Origin: Oceanobacillus jeddahensis
Lineage (GTDB): Bacteria; Bacillota; Bacilli; Bacillales; Amphibacillaceae
Reading direction: 5' to 3'
Assembly: GCF_000750635.1 (NCBI RefSeq)
Contig: NZ_CCDM010000007.1
Span: 62,001-126,000, forward strand
DNA length: 64,000 bases
A model generated the notes under the pieces. It saw only the letters and a list, made by a program, of their open reading frames with translations. It made no database searches and had not been told where the DNA came from. Both the position numbers and the translations under genes were made by a program. Shown piece after piece: positions 26,697 through 35,609 of the stretch (position 1 is its first letter; each line of letters begins with the position of its first letter).

Positions 26697-28619
26697 CTAT
26701 CCGTTCTTTTCTTTTATTTCTTTTTTAAGGTGCTTTAATATCTCCTCAACAGATACACTCTGACTCTGTTTCTCTCCATACTTTCGGACATTGATGGTTT
26801 GCTGTTCTTCTTCGTTATCACCAACAACAAAAAGATAAGGTATTTTCTTCATCTGTGCTTCTCTTAATTTCAATCCCAGCTTCTCTCCCCGATAGTCTGT
26901 TTCAATACGTATACCAGCTTCCTGGAAAGTTTCCTTTAGCTGGTCTGCATAGGCCTGATGGACAGATGAAACCGGCAAAATAACCGCTTGAACAGGAGCC
27001 AGCCATACAGGGAAAGCACCTGCAAAATGTTCGATCAGAATCCCCAGGAAGCGGTCGATCGAACCATAAATAGCCCGGTGAATCACAACTGGACGGACCT
27101 TTTCATTATTTGCATTGATATACGTTAAATCAAATTTCTCCGGCATCTGAAAATCAAGCTGCAATGTCGCACATTGATGACTGCGCCCTAAGGCATCTTT
27201 GATATGAAAATCAATTTTAGGGCCGTAAAATGCACCGTCTCCTTCATTAACTTGGTAAGGAAGCTCCATCCGATCTAAAACATTTCCTAGAGCTTGCTCT
27301 GATAATTCCCAAGCAGCATCATCTCCCATTGATTTCTCCGGCCGTGTAGACAGTTCAACAGCATAGCTGAAACCAAATACGCCATATATTTCATCAATTA
27401 AGTGAATCGCCTTTTCCATTTCCGCTTCAATTTGATCTTCACGAACAAAAATATGGGCATCATCCTGACAAAAAGTACGGACACGAAGCAGCCCATTTAA
27501 TGCTCCGCTGTATTCATGACGATGTACCTGCCCAAATTCAGCCAGTCTGATTGGTAAATCACGATACGAATGGAGTTTCTGTTTATAAATTAACATATGC
27601 CCCGGGCAATTCATCGGTTTCAATGCAAAATTGGTATGATCTACTTCAGAAAAATACATGTTTTCATGGTAGTGATCCCAATGTCCGGATTCTTCCCAAA
27701 GCTGCTGGTTCATCAAAAGCGGTGTACGCACTTCCTGATAGCCTGCTTTTAGCTGCGCTTCTCTGGAAAAATCCTCAAGCTTCTGACGGACCATTTGACC
27801 ATTGGGCAAATAAAATGGCATGCCCGGCGCTTCTTCCGAAAACATAAACAACTCCAGCTGCTTTCCTAATTTACGATGATCTCTTTTTTCAGCTTCTTCT
27901 AAGAAATGCAAATGCGCCTCTAATTCTTTTTTCTTTGCAAATGCAATGCCATAAATACGTTGAAGCATCTCATTATCGCTATCTCCTCTCCAATATGCAC
28001 CTGCCAAATTTGTAAGGTGAAATGCTTTTACATAACCAGTAGATGGCAGATGCGGCCCCCGGCATAAATCAGAAAAATCTCCCTGCTCATAAATAGTAAT
28101 CCGCTCATCATTGGGAATGCTTTTTAACAATTCGAGTTTATAAGGCTGGTTCTGTTGTTTAAAATACGCTTCTGCTTGTTCTAAAGTGAATTCATACGAA
28201 CGAATCGGAATATTCTCCTGAATAATCTTTTGCATTTCTTTCTCGATTTTCACCAAATCAGCTTGTGTGATCGATTCTCTGCATTTCATATCATAATAGA
28301 ATCCATGGTCAATCACCGGACCAATTCCAAACTGAACATTGCCTTTTCCGTAAAGATGCTCCACAGCCTGTGCTAACACGTGTGCAGCAGTATGCCGCAT
28401 AACCTCCAGTCCTTCTTCTGACTCCAGTGTCACTAATTCAATCGCACTCTCTTCAGAAATCGAATAACCAACATCTACCAGTTCGCCATTCACCTTTCCT
28501 GCTACAGCCTTCTTCGCTAAACCGATGGATATGTTTTCTGCGATTTCTTTTAATGAAATTCCTTTTTCTACATAGCTCTCTTTTCCATCTGGAAATATAA
28601 TTTTCACTTCATTTGTCAT
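26697..28619 (-). CDS. thrS: Threonyl-tRNA synthetase
   Basis: A 640-residue class II synthetase. The TGS domain covers residues 1-64, the editing domain has HTAAHVLAQAVEHLYG (the HxxxH zinc-dependent editing site), and the catalytic core has NCPGHMLIY, VRTFCQDDAHIF and the motif 3 region YGSIDRFLGILIEH. The C-terminal anticodon-binding domain ends the protein. ATG at 28619 follows AAGGAGT. Two tandem T-box leaders lie upstream, as in the inducible Bacillus subtilis thrZ gene, so this may be a starvation-induced paralogue rather than the housekeeping enzyme. Confidence 0.95.
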   Translation of the reverse strand: MTNEVKIIFPDGKESYVEKGISLKEIAENISIGLAKKAVAGKVNGELVDVGYSISEESAIELVTLESEEGLEVMRHTAAHVLAQAVEHLYGKGNVQFGIGPVIDHGFYYDMKCRESITQADLVKIEKEMQKIIQENIPIRSYEFTLEQAEAYFKQQNQPYKLELLKSIPNDERITIYEQGDFSDLCRGPHLPSTGYVKAFHLTNLAGAYWRGDSDNEMLQRIYGIAFAKKKELEAHLHFLEEAEKRDHRKLGKQLELFMFSEEAPGMPFYLPNGQMVRQKLEDFSREAQLKAGYQEVRTPLLMNQQLWEESGHWDHYHENMYFSEVDHTNFALKPMNCPGHMLIYKQKLHSYRDLPIRLAEFGQVHRHEYSGALNGLLRVRTFCQDDAHIFVREDQIEAEMEKAIHLIDEIYGVFGFSYAVELSTRPEKSMGDDAAWELSEQALGNVLDRMELPYQVNEGDGAFYGPKIDFHIKDALGRSHQCATLQLDFQMPEKFDLTYINANNEKVRPVVIHRAIYGSIDRFLGILIEHFAGAFPVWLAPVQAVILPVSSVHQAYADQLKETFQEAGIRIETDYRGEKLGLKLREAQMKKIPYLFVVGDNEEEQQTINVRKYGEKQSQSVSVEEILKHLKKEIKEKNG

Positions 28620-28654
28620 TTTCTTGATACTCCTTCTCATTTTGTCGTTAGAAA

Positions 28655-28735
28655 AACTTGGTTGTCACCAAGCCTTTAGGTGACAATCTTAGTTATACTT
28701 ATGCAGTAAGAAAGTTTACACTTTCTTAACTGCCA
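28655..28735 (-). promoter_or_regulatory. Two extra hairpins between the T-boxes and thrS
   Basis: The first hairpin pairs a 12-base GCAGTTAAGAAAG arm with CTTTCTTACTGC around a short loop. The second pairs TTGTCACC with GGTGACAA and is followed by TTTTT within ten bases, so it looks like a third terminator. No T-box sequence goes with it. It could be the relic of a third leader, since thrZ of Bacillus subtilis has three. Confidence 0.55.
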
Positions 28736-28737
28736 AA

Positions 28738-28985
28738 TAAAAAAGCATACACTTCCCTCTATCACAAAGGGACGAATATGCTTCTCCGTGGTTCCACCCA
28801 AATTCCCGTCAACCTGATTGACGGCTTCATTTTGCAGTAACGTTGCATGTTTACGGTGTTAGTTGTTACCCTAACACACTCCGAGGTGGTAAATAATCCT
28901 TCCTGGTTAGAGAGCTCTCAGCTTTTGCTCTCTTCTCTTTAAACCTTCCAGATAATTCGTGTCCTCTTCATCGTTTTGATGATTC
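28738..28985 (-). promoter_or_regulatory. T-box leader 2, threonine specific
   Basis: The conserved T-box sequence GGGTGGAACCACGGAG is at about 28784-28799. The specifier ACC, a threonine codon, lies at 28888-28890 in TTTACCACCTCGG. A terminator stem (AAGCATA..CGTCCCT against AGGGAAG..TATGCTT) with a U-run ends it at about 28740. Uncharged tRNA-Thr should stabilise the antiterminator and allow thrS transcription. Confidence 0.92.
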
Positions 28986-29002
28986 TTATGTTTTATCGTA
29001 TT

Positions 29003-29240
29003 AAAAAAACACATCCTCCCCTTCCTAAGAAGGGACGAATGTGTTATCTCCGCGGTTCCACCCAAATTCCCGTCAACCTGATTGACGGCTTCATTTTGCA
29101 ATAACGCTGCATCGTACGGTGTCAGTTGTTACTCTAACACGGCTCCGAGGTGGTAAATGACTCTTCTTTGTTGGAGAACTCTCACCTTCTGCTCTCCTCT
29201 CTTTAAACCTTCCAAGTTATTCATGTCCTCTTCATCGCTT
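29003..29240 (-). promoter_or_regulatory. T-box leader 1, threonine specific
   Basis: The T-box sequence GGGTGGAACCGCGG is at about 29050-29063. The specifier ACC is at 29152-29154, in the same TTTACCACCTCGG context as leader 2. The terminator pairs AACACATTCGTCCCTTC with GAAGGGGAGGATGTGTT and ends in a U-run at about 29003. The sequences of leaders 1 and 2 are highly similar over their whole length, showing a tandem duplication. Confidence 0.92.
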
Positions 29241-29337
29241 TTCGTTAATAAATTATAGAATATCATACTAAATATTTTTATTTTATGCAAGCTGACTTTT
29301 ATTTTTATTTTCGAAAGTCCATGAAACGGTCCAGAAT

Positions 29338-29748
29338 TTATCCATTATTAAAAACATCTACTGCCGCCTGGGCTACTTGCATGTCATGCTCCACAGAACT
29401 TCCGCTTACCCCAACGGCACCTACGACTTGATCATTCTCTACTAATGGAATACCTCCCCCGAAAACTACAATCCGTCCATTATTTGTGGTATTTAATCCA
29501 TACAGTTCCGCGTGTGGAACTGTTGCCTCAGCTAAGTTCGAAGTTGGCATCTTCAACGCAACGGAAGTCCAAGCCTTATTTTGTGCGATGTCAATACTGG
29601 CCAGCCATGCGTCATCCATACGATGTACAGCCACGAGATTTCCTCCCTCGTTAACAACGGATATAACCATGGAAACACCAATATTTTGAGCTTCTTTTTC
29701 AGCACCTTCAATAAGTTTTTTTGCTAGTTCAAGATTCACTTCACGCAT
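29338..29748 (-). CDS. GlcG/HbpS-family heme-binding protein
   Basis: A 136-residue protein of the HbpS/GlcG (DUF336) family: MVISVVNEGGNLVAVHRMDDAW, NKAWTSVALKMPTSNL, GGIPLVENDQVVGAVGVSGSS. Members bind heme or degrade small oxidised compounds, and often sit beside oxidase or dehydrogenase genes. The start at 29748 follows AAGGAGGAATTG. A mobile element (29770-29866) lies directly upstream of this ribosome binding site, separating it from fdhA. No signal peptide is visible, so it should be cytosolic. Confidence 0.82.
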   Translation of the reverse strand: MREVNLELAKKLIEGAEKEAQNIGVSMVISVVNEGGNLVAVHRMDDAWLASIDIAQNKAWTSVALKMPTSNLAEATVPHAELYGLNTTNNGRIVVFGGGIPLVENDQVVGAVGVSGSSVEHDMQVAQAAVDVFNNG

Positions 29749-29769
29749 CAAGCAATTCCTCCTTATAAA

Positions 29770-29866
29770 ACAAAACTTCATTTAGTGATTCAGGGAGTTA
29801 GCTCCCCTTAGCTCCCGCCTAATTAAATTTATTTTGCGGCGGGAGTTTTACGAGCGCTTTTTCAAG
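29770..29866 (+). mobile_element. ATAAA-flanked element, copy 3, short (97 bp)
   Basis: ATAAA direct repeats lie at 29765-29769 and 29867-29871. It starts ACAAAACTTCATTTAGTGAT and keeps the right half of the family (GATTCAGGGAG, CTCCCGCC, GGCGGGAG, TTTTACG) but lacks the whole left hairpin region. The right end is diverged (TTTTTCAAG instead of TTCTCCGTG). It lies between the fdhA stop and the heme-binding protein's ribosome binding site. Confidence 0.75.
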
Positions 29867-29895
29867 ATAAAAATAGGGAGATATCTTCCCAAAAA

Positions 29896-31107
29896 TTACT
29901 TTAATGAACCGTGTGGATCAATGACGAATTTCTTTGCAACACCACCATCAAATTCTTTATACCCGGCTGGGGCTTCCTCTAATGAAATAACTGTTGCATT
30001 TACAGCTTTGGCAATCTGCGCCTTGCCGTTTAAAATAGCTTGCATTAAATCTCTGTGATATTTCATGACAGGTGTTTGCCCGGTGACAAATGTATGCGCC
30101 TTGGCGAAGCCTAAACCGAATCGGATTTTTAATGCTCCTTCCTGTGCATCCTTATCCTTGGCACCCGGGTCACCTGTTACATAGAGCCCAGGAATTCCTA
30201 AACGGCCGCCGGCGCGGGTAATATCCATAATGGAATTTAATACAGTAGCCGGAGCCTCCTCCGCATTTTGTCCATGACCGCTCGCTTCAAAGCCAACCGC
30301 ATCAATCGCACAATCTACTTCCGGCACACCTAAAATTTGTTCGATCTGTTCTTCCAAATTAGCATGCTCCCGTAAGTTTACTGTTTCACAGCCAAAACTC
30401 CTCGCCTGCTCAAGCCGTTCTTCAATTAAATCTCCAACAATGACAACTGACGCACCAAGTAGCTGAGCGGAGTGAGCTGCTGCTAACCCGACAGGACCGG
30501 CTCCCGCTACATACACCGTTGATCCGGTTTTCACACCTGCACTTACCGCACCATGGTATCCAGTAGGAAAGATGTCAGATAACATGGTTAAATCCAGAAT
30601 TTTGTCCATTGCTTGATCTTTATCCGGAAACTTCAACAGCTGAAAATCTGCATAAGGAACCATCACATATTCGGATTGGCCGCCGACCCAGCCGCCCATA
30701 TCTACATATCCATAAGCAGAACCGGGACGATCCGGATTCACATTTTCGCAAATATGCGTATCCTGCTGTTTACAATTTCTACAGCGCCCGCAAGCAATAT
30801 TAAATGGTACAGAAACAAGATCACCTTTTTTAATAAATTCTACATCGCGGCCGGTTTCAATGACTTCTCCTGTGATTTCATGACCAAGAACCAGCCCAGA
30901 TGGAGCGGTTGTTCTTCCGCGAACCATATGCTGATCACTTCCACATATGTTTGTTGTAACTACTTTTACAATAACACCATGTTCACATTTCCTGCCAACA
31001 TTCAAAGGGTTGACACCAGGACCATCTCTTAAAACAAGATCCGGGTATCCGATTTCTTCAACTCCAACCACTCCTGGTTCCTTATACACTACTCCTTTAT
31101 TTGCCAT
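29896..31107 (-). CDS. fdhA: Glutathione-independent formaldehyde dehydrogenase
   Basis: A 403-residue zinc-dependent medium-chain dehydrogenase. TTNICGSDQHMVRGR holds the catalytic zinc cysteine, GHEITGEV the conserved histidine/glutamate, CGRCRNCKQQDTHIC the structural zinc site, and VAGAGPVGLAAAHSA the NAD-binding loop. The long insert and the RAGGRLGIPGLY region match the FdhA group of Pseudomonas, which oxidises formaldehyde to formate with tightly bound NAD. Three consecutive ATG codons follow GAGGAGGT; the last is used here. It lies beside sarcosine oxidase, which produces formaldehyde. Confidence 0.88.
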   Translation of the reverse strand: MANKGVVYKEPGVVGVEEIGYPDLVLRDGPGVNPLNVGRKCEHGVIVKVVTTNICGSDQHMVRGRTTAPSGLVLGHEITGEVIETGRDVEFIKKGDLVSVPFNIACGRCRNCKQQDTHICENVNPDRPGSAYGYVDMGGWVGGQSEYVMVPYADFQLLKFPDKDQAMDKILDLTMLSDIFPTGYHGAVSAGVKTGSTVYVAGAGPVGLAAAHSAQLLGASVVIVGDLIEERLEQARSFGCETVNLREHANLEEQIEQILGVPEVDCAIDAVGFEASGHGQNAEEAPATVLNSIMDITRAGGRLGIPGLYVTGDPGAKDKDAQEGALKIRFGLGFAKAHTFVTGQTPVMKYHRDLMQAILNGKAQIAKAVNATVISLEEAPAGYKEFDGGVAKKFVIDPHGSLK

Positions 31108-31509
31108 CATCATACCTCCTCGGTTTTTGTTATAACCATAATGCGTAAACGATTTCATTTCATATAAATATGAACTTCATCCCTCCTTTGAATTACTAAA
31201 CAAGTTAGCACCATTTCCCAAAAAATTTATATTTATCCATATCATAAATTCTTTTTATCTAGAGGTAAAATATCTAAAATTGATATGATCTATCTGTAAA
31301 ACTGATGGCATAAAAGTATTCTAAAGGAACTGTATCAACCATTCTTTGATAACCTTTTACGCTATCATCAAACATGTACATCTATCATTATTTCTGATAT
31401 ATTTTTCGTTTCAGGTACTGTTCCCTTTTTAATATCAGGTAAACTTGAAATAACCAATTTTGTATCATTTTCTTCCACTTGAGTTTCCATTGTTCTGTTA
31501 ACTATTGAT
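31108..31509. other. Gene-free stretch between soxA-like gene and fdhA
   Basis: About 400 bases without a supportable gene. It probably contains the fdhA promoter. A short minus-strand frame at 31368-31577 overlaps the end of the oxidase gene but has no ribosome binding site or recognisable domain. I see no terminator with a clear T-run after the oxidase gene. Confidence 0.5.
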
Positions 31510-32679
31510 TTAATTGACCGTTTTATGGAGACCCGGTCGATTCCATTTAAAAATGGATATATCATGCTCTGTTTCACCGGTCAGAGTAAGTTGAGATAAG
31601 ATTTCCCCTACTGCACTGGCAAATTTAAATCCATGTCCTGAAAATCCTGCAGCAATAGAGATATGCGAATGGACCGGATGCTTATCAATGATAAAGTGGC
31701 CATCAGGCGTTCTGGTATATAAACAAATCATCCCTTTCTTTAAAGATCCGGAAGCTTGTGGCATGAATTGATCCAGAAATTCCCTTAAATGGCCCTGATC
31801 TTCTTCTTCTGATCCAAATTCCCGATTCATTGTATCCGGATCTATCGCATTAATATAATCATGTCTCCCTACCTTTACTCCGCAACCATTAAAGGTAGGA
31901 AACCCATAATAAATGGCTCTTGTATCACCTGATGGAACTTCCACCATAAACACAGGGAATACGTTTGAATTAAACAAATCTTCATTTGCTTCAAACCAGG
32001 CTACAGGCTGTCTTGTCGGGACAAGAGGAAGTCGCAGCCCCACTTTTTCAGTTAATTTCCCACACCAGGACCCGGCACTGATAATTAACTTATCTGAAGT
32101 AAATATTCCTTTTTCTGAGATCACTTTAACGGAATCTTCATATGCCTCAATGTCGGTAATCGGATTATAAAACGAAACCTCTGCTCCATGGTGTATTGCC
32201 AGCTCTTTGTATGCCTGATTACAATTTTCACTGAATAGAATCCCTGAATCAGGCTCAAAAAAACCACTATAATCATCCGGGACATGCAGCCCCTGGTATC
32301 GTTCTCTTAACTGTTCTCCTGTTAAATGCTCAACATTTAAGCCATACGCTTTTCCACTTGCAATCGCTTCATCAATAAATGGAGCATTATTTTTTGGCCC
32401 AAATCCAATAGCTCCAACCTGTGTGAATATTTTATGGTGCGATTTCTTTTCAAGTTCGTTCCAAAGTTCCTGCGACCGGAGAGCAAGCGGTACATATTCT
32501 CTTCCTTCTCCATAAGCATGACGAATGATCCGGGTCTCCCCGTAATGGCTCCCTTGATCATGTGGAGGATGATAAGAATCAACGAGCAACACCTTCACTC
32601 CCTGCCTTGCCAAATAATATCCCGCAGCCATCCCCATAGAACCCGCACCAGCAACAATTACATCATAATGCTTCGTCAT
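31510..32679 (-). CDS. Monomeric sarcosine oxidase / N-methyl amino acid oxidase
   Basis: A 389-residue flavoprotein. Residues 5-35 form the FAD-binding fold (YDVIVAGAGSMGMAAGYYLA). SHYGETRIIRHAYGEG is diagnostic of the monomeric sarcosine oxidase/N-methyltryptophan oxidase family, and ICLYTRTPDGHFIID near residue 320 contains the cysteine to which FAD is covalently bound. It oxidises an N-methyl amino acid to the amino acid, formaldehyde and hydrogen peroxide. ATG at 32679 follows AAGGAGGG. It is divergent from a LysR gene and upstream of fdhA on the same strand. Sarcosine is the most likely substrate. Confidence 0.88.
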   Translation of the reverse strand: MTKHYDVIVAGAGSMGMAAGYYLARQGVKVLLVDSYHPPHDQGSHYGETRIIRHAYGEGREYVPLALRSQELWNELEKKSHHKIFTQVGAIGFGPKNNAPFIDEAIASGKAYGLNVEHLTGEQLRERYQGLHVPDDYSGFFEPDSGILFSENCNQAYKELAIHHGAEVSFYNPITDIEAYEDSVKVISEKGIFTSDKLIISAGSWCGKLTEKVGLRLPLVPTRQPVAWFEANEDLFNSNVFPVFMVEVPSGDTRAIYYGFPTFNGCGVKVGRHDYINAIDPDTMNREFGSEEEDQGHLREFLDQFMPQASGSLKKGMICLYTRTPDGHFIIDKHPVHSHISIAAGFSGHGFKFASAVGEILSQLTLTGETEHDISIFKWNRPGLHKTVN

Positions 32680-32948
32680 ATAAAAACCCTCCTTGATTTT
32701 ATTAGTATTTGATTCGTATTTCATGCTTTTTTTCACAGGTTCTTTTATTTTTAAATCAGTGAACAACGACATGTAATTAGCATTTACAATACCGTATGGC
32801 ACTCTGTTACAAGCCGGCCGTCATTTTTTGAAGACATTTCAGAAATGATTATTCACTTTCTCCTCAAATAAAAGAACCGTTTTAACGGATGATCCAATAT
32901 TATTTTCGGATAATTTCAACTTGTTAAATATTAGTATATATTATAAAA

Positions 32949-32962
32949 TGAAAGCGTAATCA
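32949..32962 (+). promoter_or_regulatory. cre-like site between oxidase and LysR genes
   Basis: TGAAAGCGTAATCA matches the cre consensus TGWAANCGNTNWCA with one mismatch. It immediately precedes a TATAAT-like -10 box at 32965-32970 for the LysR gene, within the divergent promoter region. Confidence 0.45.
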
Positions 32963-33026
32963 CGTATAATGATTTAAAAAGATAGCTGCTATCACTATGA
33001 ATGAATGGAAAATAAGGAGGCTGTAA

Positions 33027-33944
33027 ATGGAGATCAAAGACTTGTTGATTTTTCAAAGCGTTGCCCACAATGGGAGTATTAGCAAAGCTGCAGAGGAACT
33101 TAATTATGTTCAATCACATATCACAGCGAGAATAAAATCTTTGGAATCAAAATTACAAACCCAGTTATTTGATCGCCACAGCAGGGGGACGACGGTGAAT
33201 TCAGAAGGAGAAAAACTTCTGGTCTATACGGAAAAAATACTATTTATGATAGAGGAAATGAATAAGGATTTCCGGGACTCTGAAAATCCATCGGGTTCGC
33301 TCGAGATTGGTACAATAGAGACCATTATGAAACTTCCGATGGTCTTATCCATCTTTCATAAAAACTTCCCGAATGTGGATTTAACACTGAAAACCGGCGT
33401 ATCAAAAGATCTTATTAACCAGGTATTGAAAAATGATCTGGATGGCGCTTTTGTTACCGGGTTTGGTAAACATCCGGAGATTGAACAAATTGACATTTTT
33501 CAAGAAGAATTAGTTATCATATCTGATCGTAAAACCGTTTACTATGAACATTTCAAAACTAGACCTTTACTCGTTTTCAATTCGGGATGCAGTTACCGGA
33601 CACGTTTGGAAAACTGGCTGCATGAAGAGGGTATAATGAATCCAAAAATTATGGAATTCGGTGCATTGGAAACCATTTTGGGAGGCGTTGTATCCGGACT
33701 TGGCATTAGCCTGGTTTCCCGATCTGCAGTTAGTCATCTGGAAGCAGCAGGAATAATTCAGTGCTATCCAATTCCTAAAGAGTATAGTGCTATATCAACT
33801 GTCTTTATTAGAAGAGCAGACACCTATTTAACAAATACAATGGAAAAATTTATCGATACCATTAATGAATTTAAAAAAGAGTCTCGTCCTCCATTAATAA
33901 CACCGATTTTTAATGTTTCAGATTATAATAAGTATCCTGTATAA
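33027..33944 (+). CDS. LysR-family regulator, divergent from sarcosine oxidase
   Basis: A 305-residue LysR protein. The helix-turn-helix is GSISKAAEELNYVQSHITARIKSLESKL, then LFDRHSRGTTVNSEGEKLL. The effector domain begins LEIGTIETIMKLP, as in the CzcR/YwqM-like group. ATG follows AATAAGGAGGCTG. The divergent arrangement over a 347-base intergenic region is the classic LysR pattern and suggests it activates the sarcosine oxidase gene and possibly fdhA. The inducer is not known. Confidence 0.87.
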   Translation: MEIKDLLIFQSVAHNGSISKAAEELNYVQSHITARIKSLESKLQTQLFDRHSRGTTVNSEGEKLLVYTEKILFMIEEMNKDFRDSENPSGSLEIGTIETIMKLPMVLSIFHKNFPNVDLTLKTGVSKDLINQVLKNDLDGAFVTGFGKHPEIEQIDIFQEELVIISDRKTVYYEHFKTRPLLVFNSGCSYRTRLENWLHEEGIMNPKIMEFGALETILGGVVSGLGISLVSRSAVSHLEAAGIIQCYPIPKEYSAISTVFIRRADTYLTNTMEKFIDTINEFKKESRPPLITPIFNVSDYNKYPV

Positions 33945-34393
33945 AAGTTAATTATTTCAAAAGTCGTTAAGATTTCATTCACTTCCAAAAATATATTTTT
34001 GTCGCAGATTATTTCCATATCATCCCTTAGATGCCTTATTTTAGAATAGAACTCTCCAAACAAATATATTAGAAAACCACCACATAAAAATACAATGGGG
34101 GATTCAAGTGCTAAAAACATTGATTCCCCTTTTTCTTATTATGTTTTATCTCATTCCACTTCTATCAGCGAGAAAACATCCCCGCTTCTATAACTGAATT
34201 TATTATCCTGTCTTATCTATTTTCTTTTATCCTCATATTTATCTGCAATAGACCATACGCTAAAAGGGAAGCTTCATTCCGTTGAGGCTGCTATTTACTC
34301 TCCCCATCAAAACCGTTATTTGCTCTGCACGGGTATAATCTACAAACTCTTGAACGAATTAAGCTTACTCTGCGATAAAAGGAGGCTTATTCT
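33945..34393. other. 449-base gene-free stretch
   Basis: I find no convincing gene. A minus-strand frame (33923-34120) overlaps the LysR 3' end, has AAGGGGA before its ATG but no recognisable domain. A hairpin at 34097-34135 may terminate the LysR transcript. The right end carries the promoter region for the holin-like gene. Confidence 0.5.
34097..34135 (+). terminator. Possible terminator downstream of the LysR gene
   Basis: GGGGATTCAA pairs, with one mismatch, with TTGATTCCCC and is followed by TTTTTC. It is about 150 bases past the LysR stop, so the assignment is weak. Confidence 0.45.
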
Positions 34394-34639
34394 TTGAGTG
34401 AAAACTTAGCAAAAATAAATAACAAATGGGTACGCCTAGCTGTTTTAATTATTGTCTTTTTAAATACAGCTGCCATGCTTTTAGGCTACAGGCTTATTCC
34501 TTTATCAAATGAAGAACTTGTTTCCGTATTATCTCTTATTGCCTTATTCGTATCAGAAATTTGGAATCATTGGAAAAACAACAGCTATACATCTCAGGCA
34601 AAAGAAGCTGATAAATTCATGGAAAAGCTCAAACGATAA
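34394..34639 (+). CDS. SPP1-type phage holin family protein, orphan
   Basis: An 81-residue protein. Two hydrophobic segments (VRLAVLIIVFLNTAAMLLGY and LVSVLSLIALFVSEIWNHW) are joined by a short turn with P, and the protein ends in a charged tail, matching the Holin_SPP1 family. Phage holins of this group release a lysin, but no amidase or other phage gene is nearby, so it is either a prophage relic or a domesticated protein of envelope or biofilm function. The start is TTG at 34394, 8 bases after AAAGGAGG. Confidence 0.78.
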   Translation: MSENLAKINNKWVRLAVLIIVFLNTAAMLLGYRLIPLSNEELVSVLSLIALFVSEIWNHWKNNSYTSQAKEADKFMEKLKR

Positions 34640-34648
34640 TAGTAAATA

Positions 34649-34714
34649 AAAGCTGATGGACAAGTCTTTGCCTTATTCAGAATCGGCATGCTCTTATTCA
34701 TCAGCTCTTTTTTT
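34649..34714 (+). terminator. Terminator of the holin-like gene
   Basis: AAAGCTGATGGA pairs with TTCATCAGCT across a long loop and is followed by a run of seven T. It lies 10 bases after the stop. Confidence 0.65.
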
Positions 34715-35609
34715 ATTCTGTCTCTCCATAAATCATTTCCAAGTGTTTAGGGATTACTTCAACAGTTGCTGGCGTTTGATTTAAAAATTCTCCATCACAA
34801 TCAATATTTTGTTCCGGAGAAGCAGATACTTCCAAGCGATTTGTTCGGAAATAAATGATATCGTCATCTTTTTCATTTTCCGGATAATCATCTTGTATTT
34901 TCGCTTCAAGCCATTTTTTTAAATACTTTAGTTTTGCTTCTTTGACAATCAGGACATCGAATTTTCCATCCTGTACGTCTGCATTGGGAAAGAAGGATTG
35001 AATTCCGCCAAGAAAAGAACCATTGCCGACAACCAGCAATTCAGCTTTTTTGTCAAAATCAAATTCCTTACTGGATAATTTCAATGAAAAGGCCTCATTC
35101 TTAAAAACAAGTTTTGATGTATTCAAATAATAAGAAATTCTTCCGAGAACCTGCTTATTAGCCTCGTCCATTTCCTCAGCAACTTTGGAAATAATACCGA
35201 TCCCCCAAAAATTTAAAAAGTAATTCTCCCCGTATTTACCCACATCAACCGACATTCGTTTCTGTTTAATAATCTGTTCCAATGCTTCTAATGGCTTTTG
35301 GCTGATTCCAAGTGTCCGGGAAAAATCATTGCAGGTGCCACCCGGTAAGATAGCAAACACTGGCCTGTTTTTTAATGGAGCAAGCGCATTTATAATTTCA
35401 AAAACGGTCCCATCTCCTCCACCAGCAATCAGTAAATCAACTTCTTCTGCGTGTTTTTCAACAAAACGTTTTCCATCGCCTTCCTGTTTGGTCTGATAGA
35501 TGGTTACTTCCTTAAATACTTTTCTTAATCTAGCTTCCACTTTTTCTAATTCTTGTGCTAATTTTTGTTTTCCTGCCTGTATATTTATAATTAAAGCGAC
35601 TTTTTTCAT
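34713..35609 (-). CDS. Diacylglycerol kinase family lipid kinase
   Basis: A 298-residue member of the YegS/BmrU lipid-kinase family. The phosphate-binding loop is LLIAGGGDGTVFEIINAL, then ILPGGTCNDFSRTLG. It likely phosphorylates diacylglycerol or a related lipid with ATP on the inner membrane face. ATG at 35609 follows GCGAGGAGCG. The C-terminus (DCDGEFLNQTPATVEVIPKHL) closes the second domain as in DgkB. It is a single gene, and a paralogue rather than the housekeeping DgkB is possible. Confidence 0.87.
   Translation of the reverse strand: MKKVALIINIQAGKQKLAQELEKVEARLRKVFKEVTIYQTKQEGDGKRFVEKHAEEVDLLIAGGGDGTVFEIINALAPLKNRPVFAILPGGTCNDFSRTLGISQKPLEALEQIIKQKRMSVDVGKYGENYFLNFWGIGIISKVAEEMDEANKQVLGRISYYLNTSKLVFKNEAFSLKLSSKEFDFDKKAELLVVGNGSFLGGIQSFFPNADVQDGKFDVLIVKEAKLKYLKKWLEAKIQDDYPENEKDDDIIYFRTNRLEVSASPEQNIDCDGEFLNQTPATVEVIPKHLEMIYGETE

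Noticed and set aside
31368-31577. 69-codon minus-strand frame after the oxidase gene
   Set aside because: The first half reads the oxidase 3' end in another frame, and there is no ribosome binding site or domain.
33923-34120. 65-codon minus-strand frame with AAGGGGA before the ATG
   Set aside because: It overlaps the LysR 3' end, has no family resemblance, and the G-run is part of a probable terminator hairpin. A real small membrane protein cannot be excluded.
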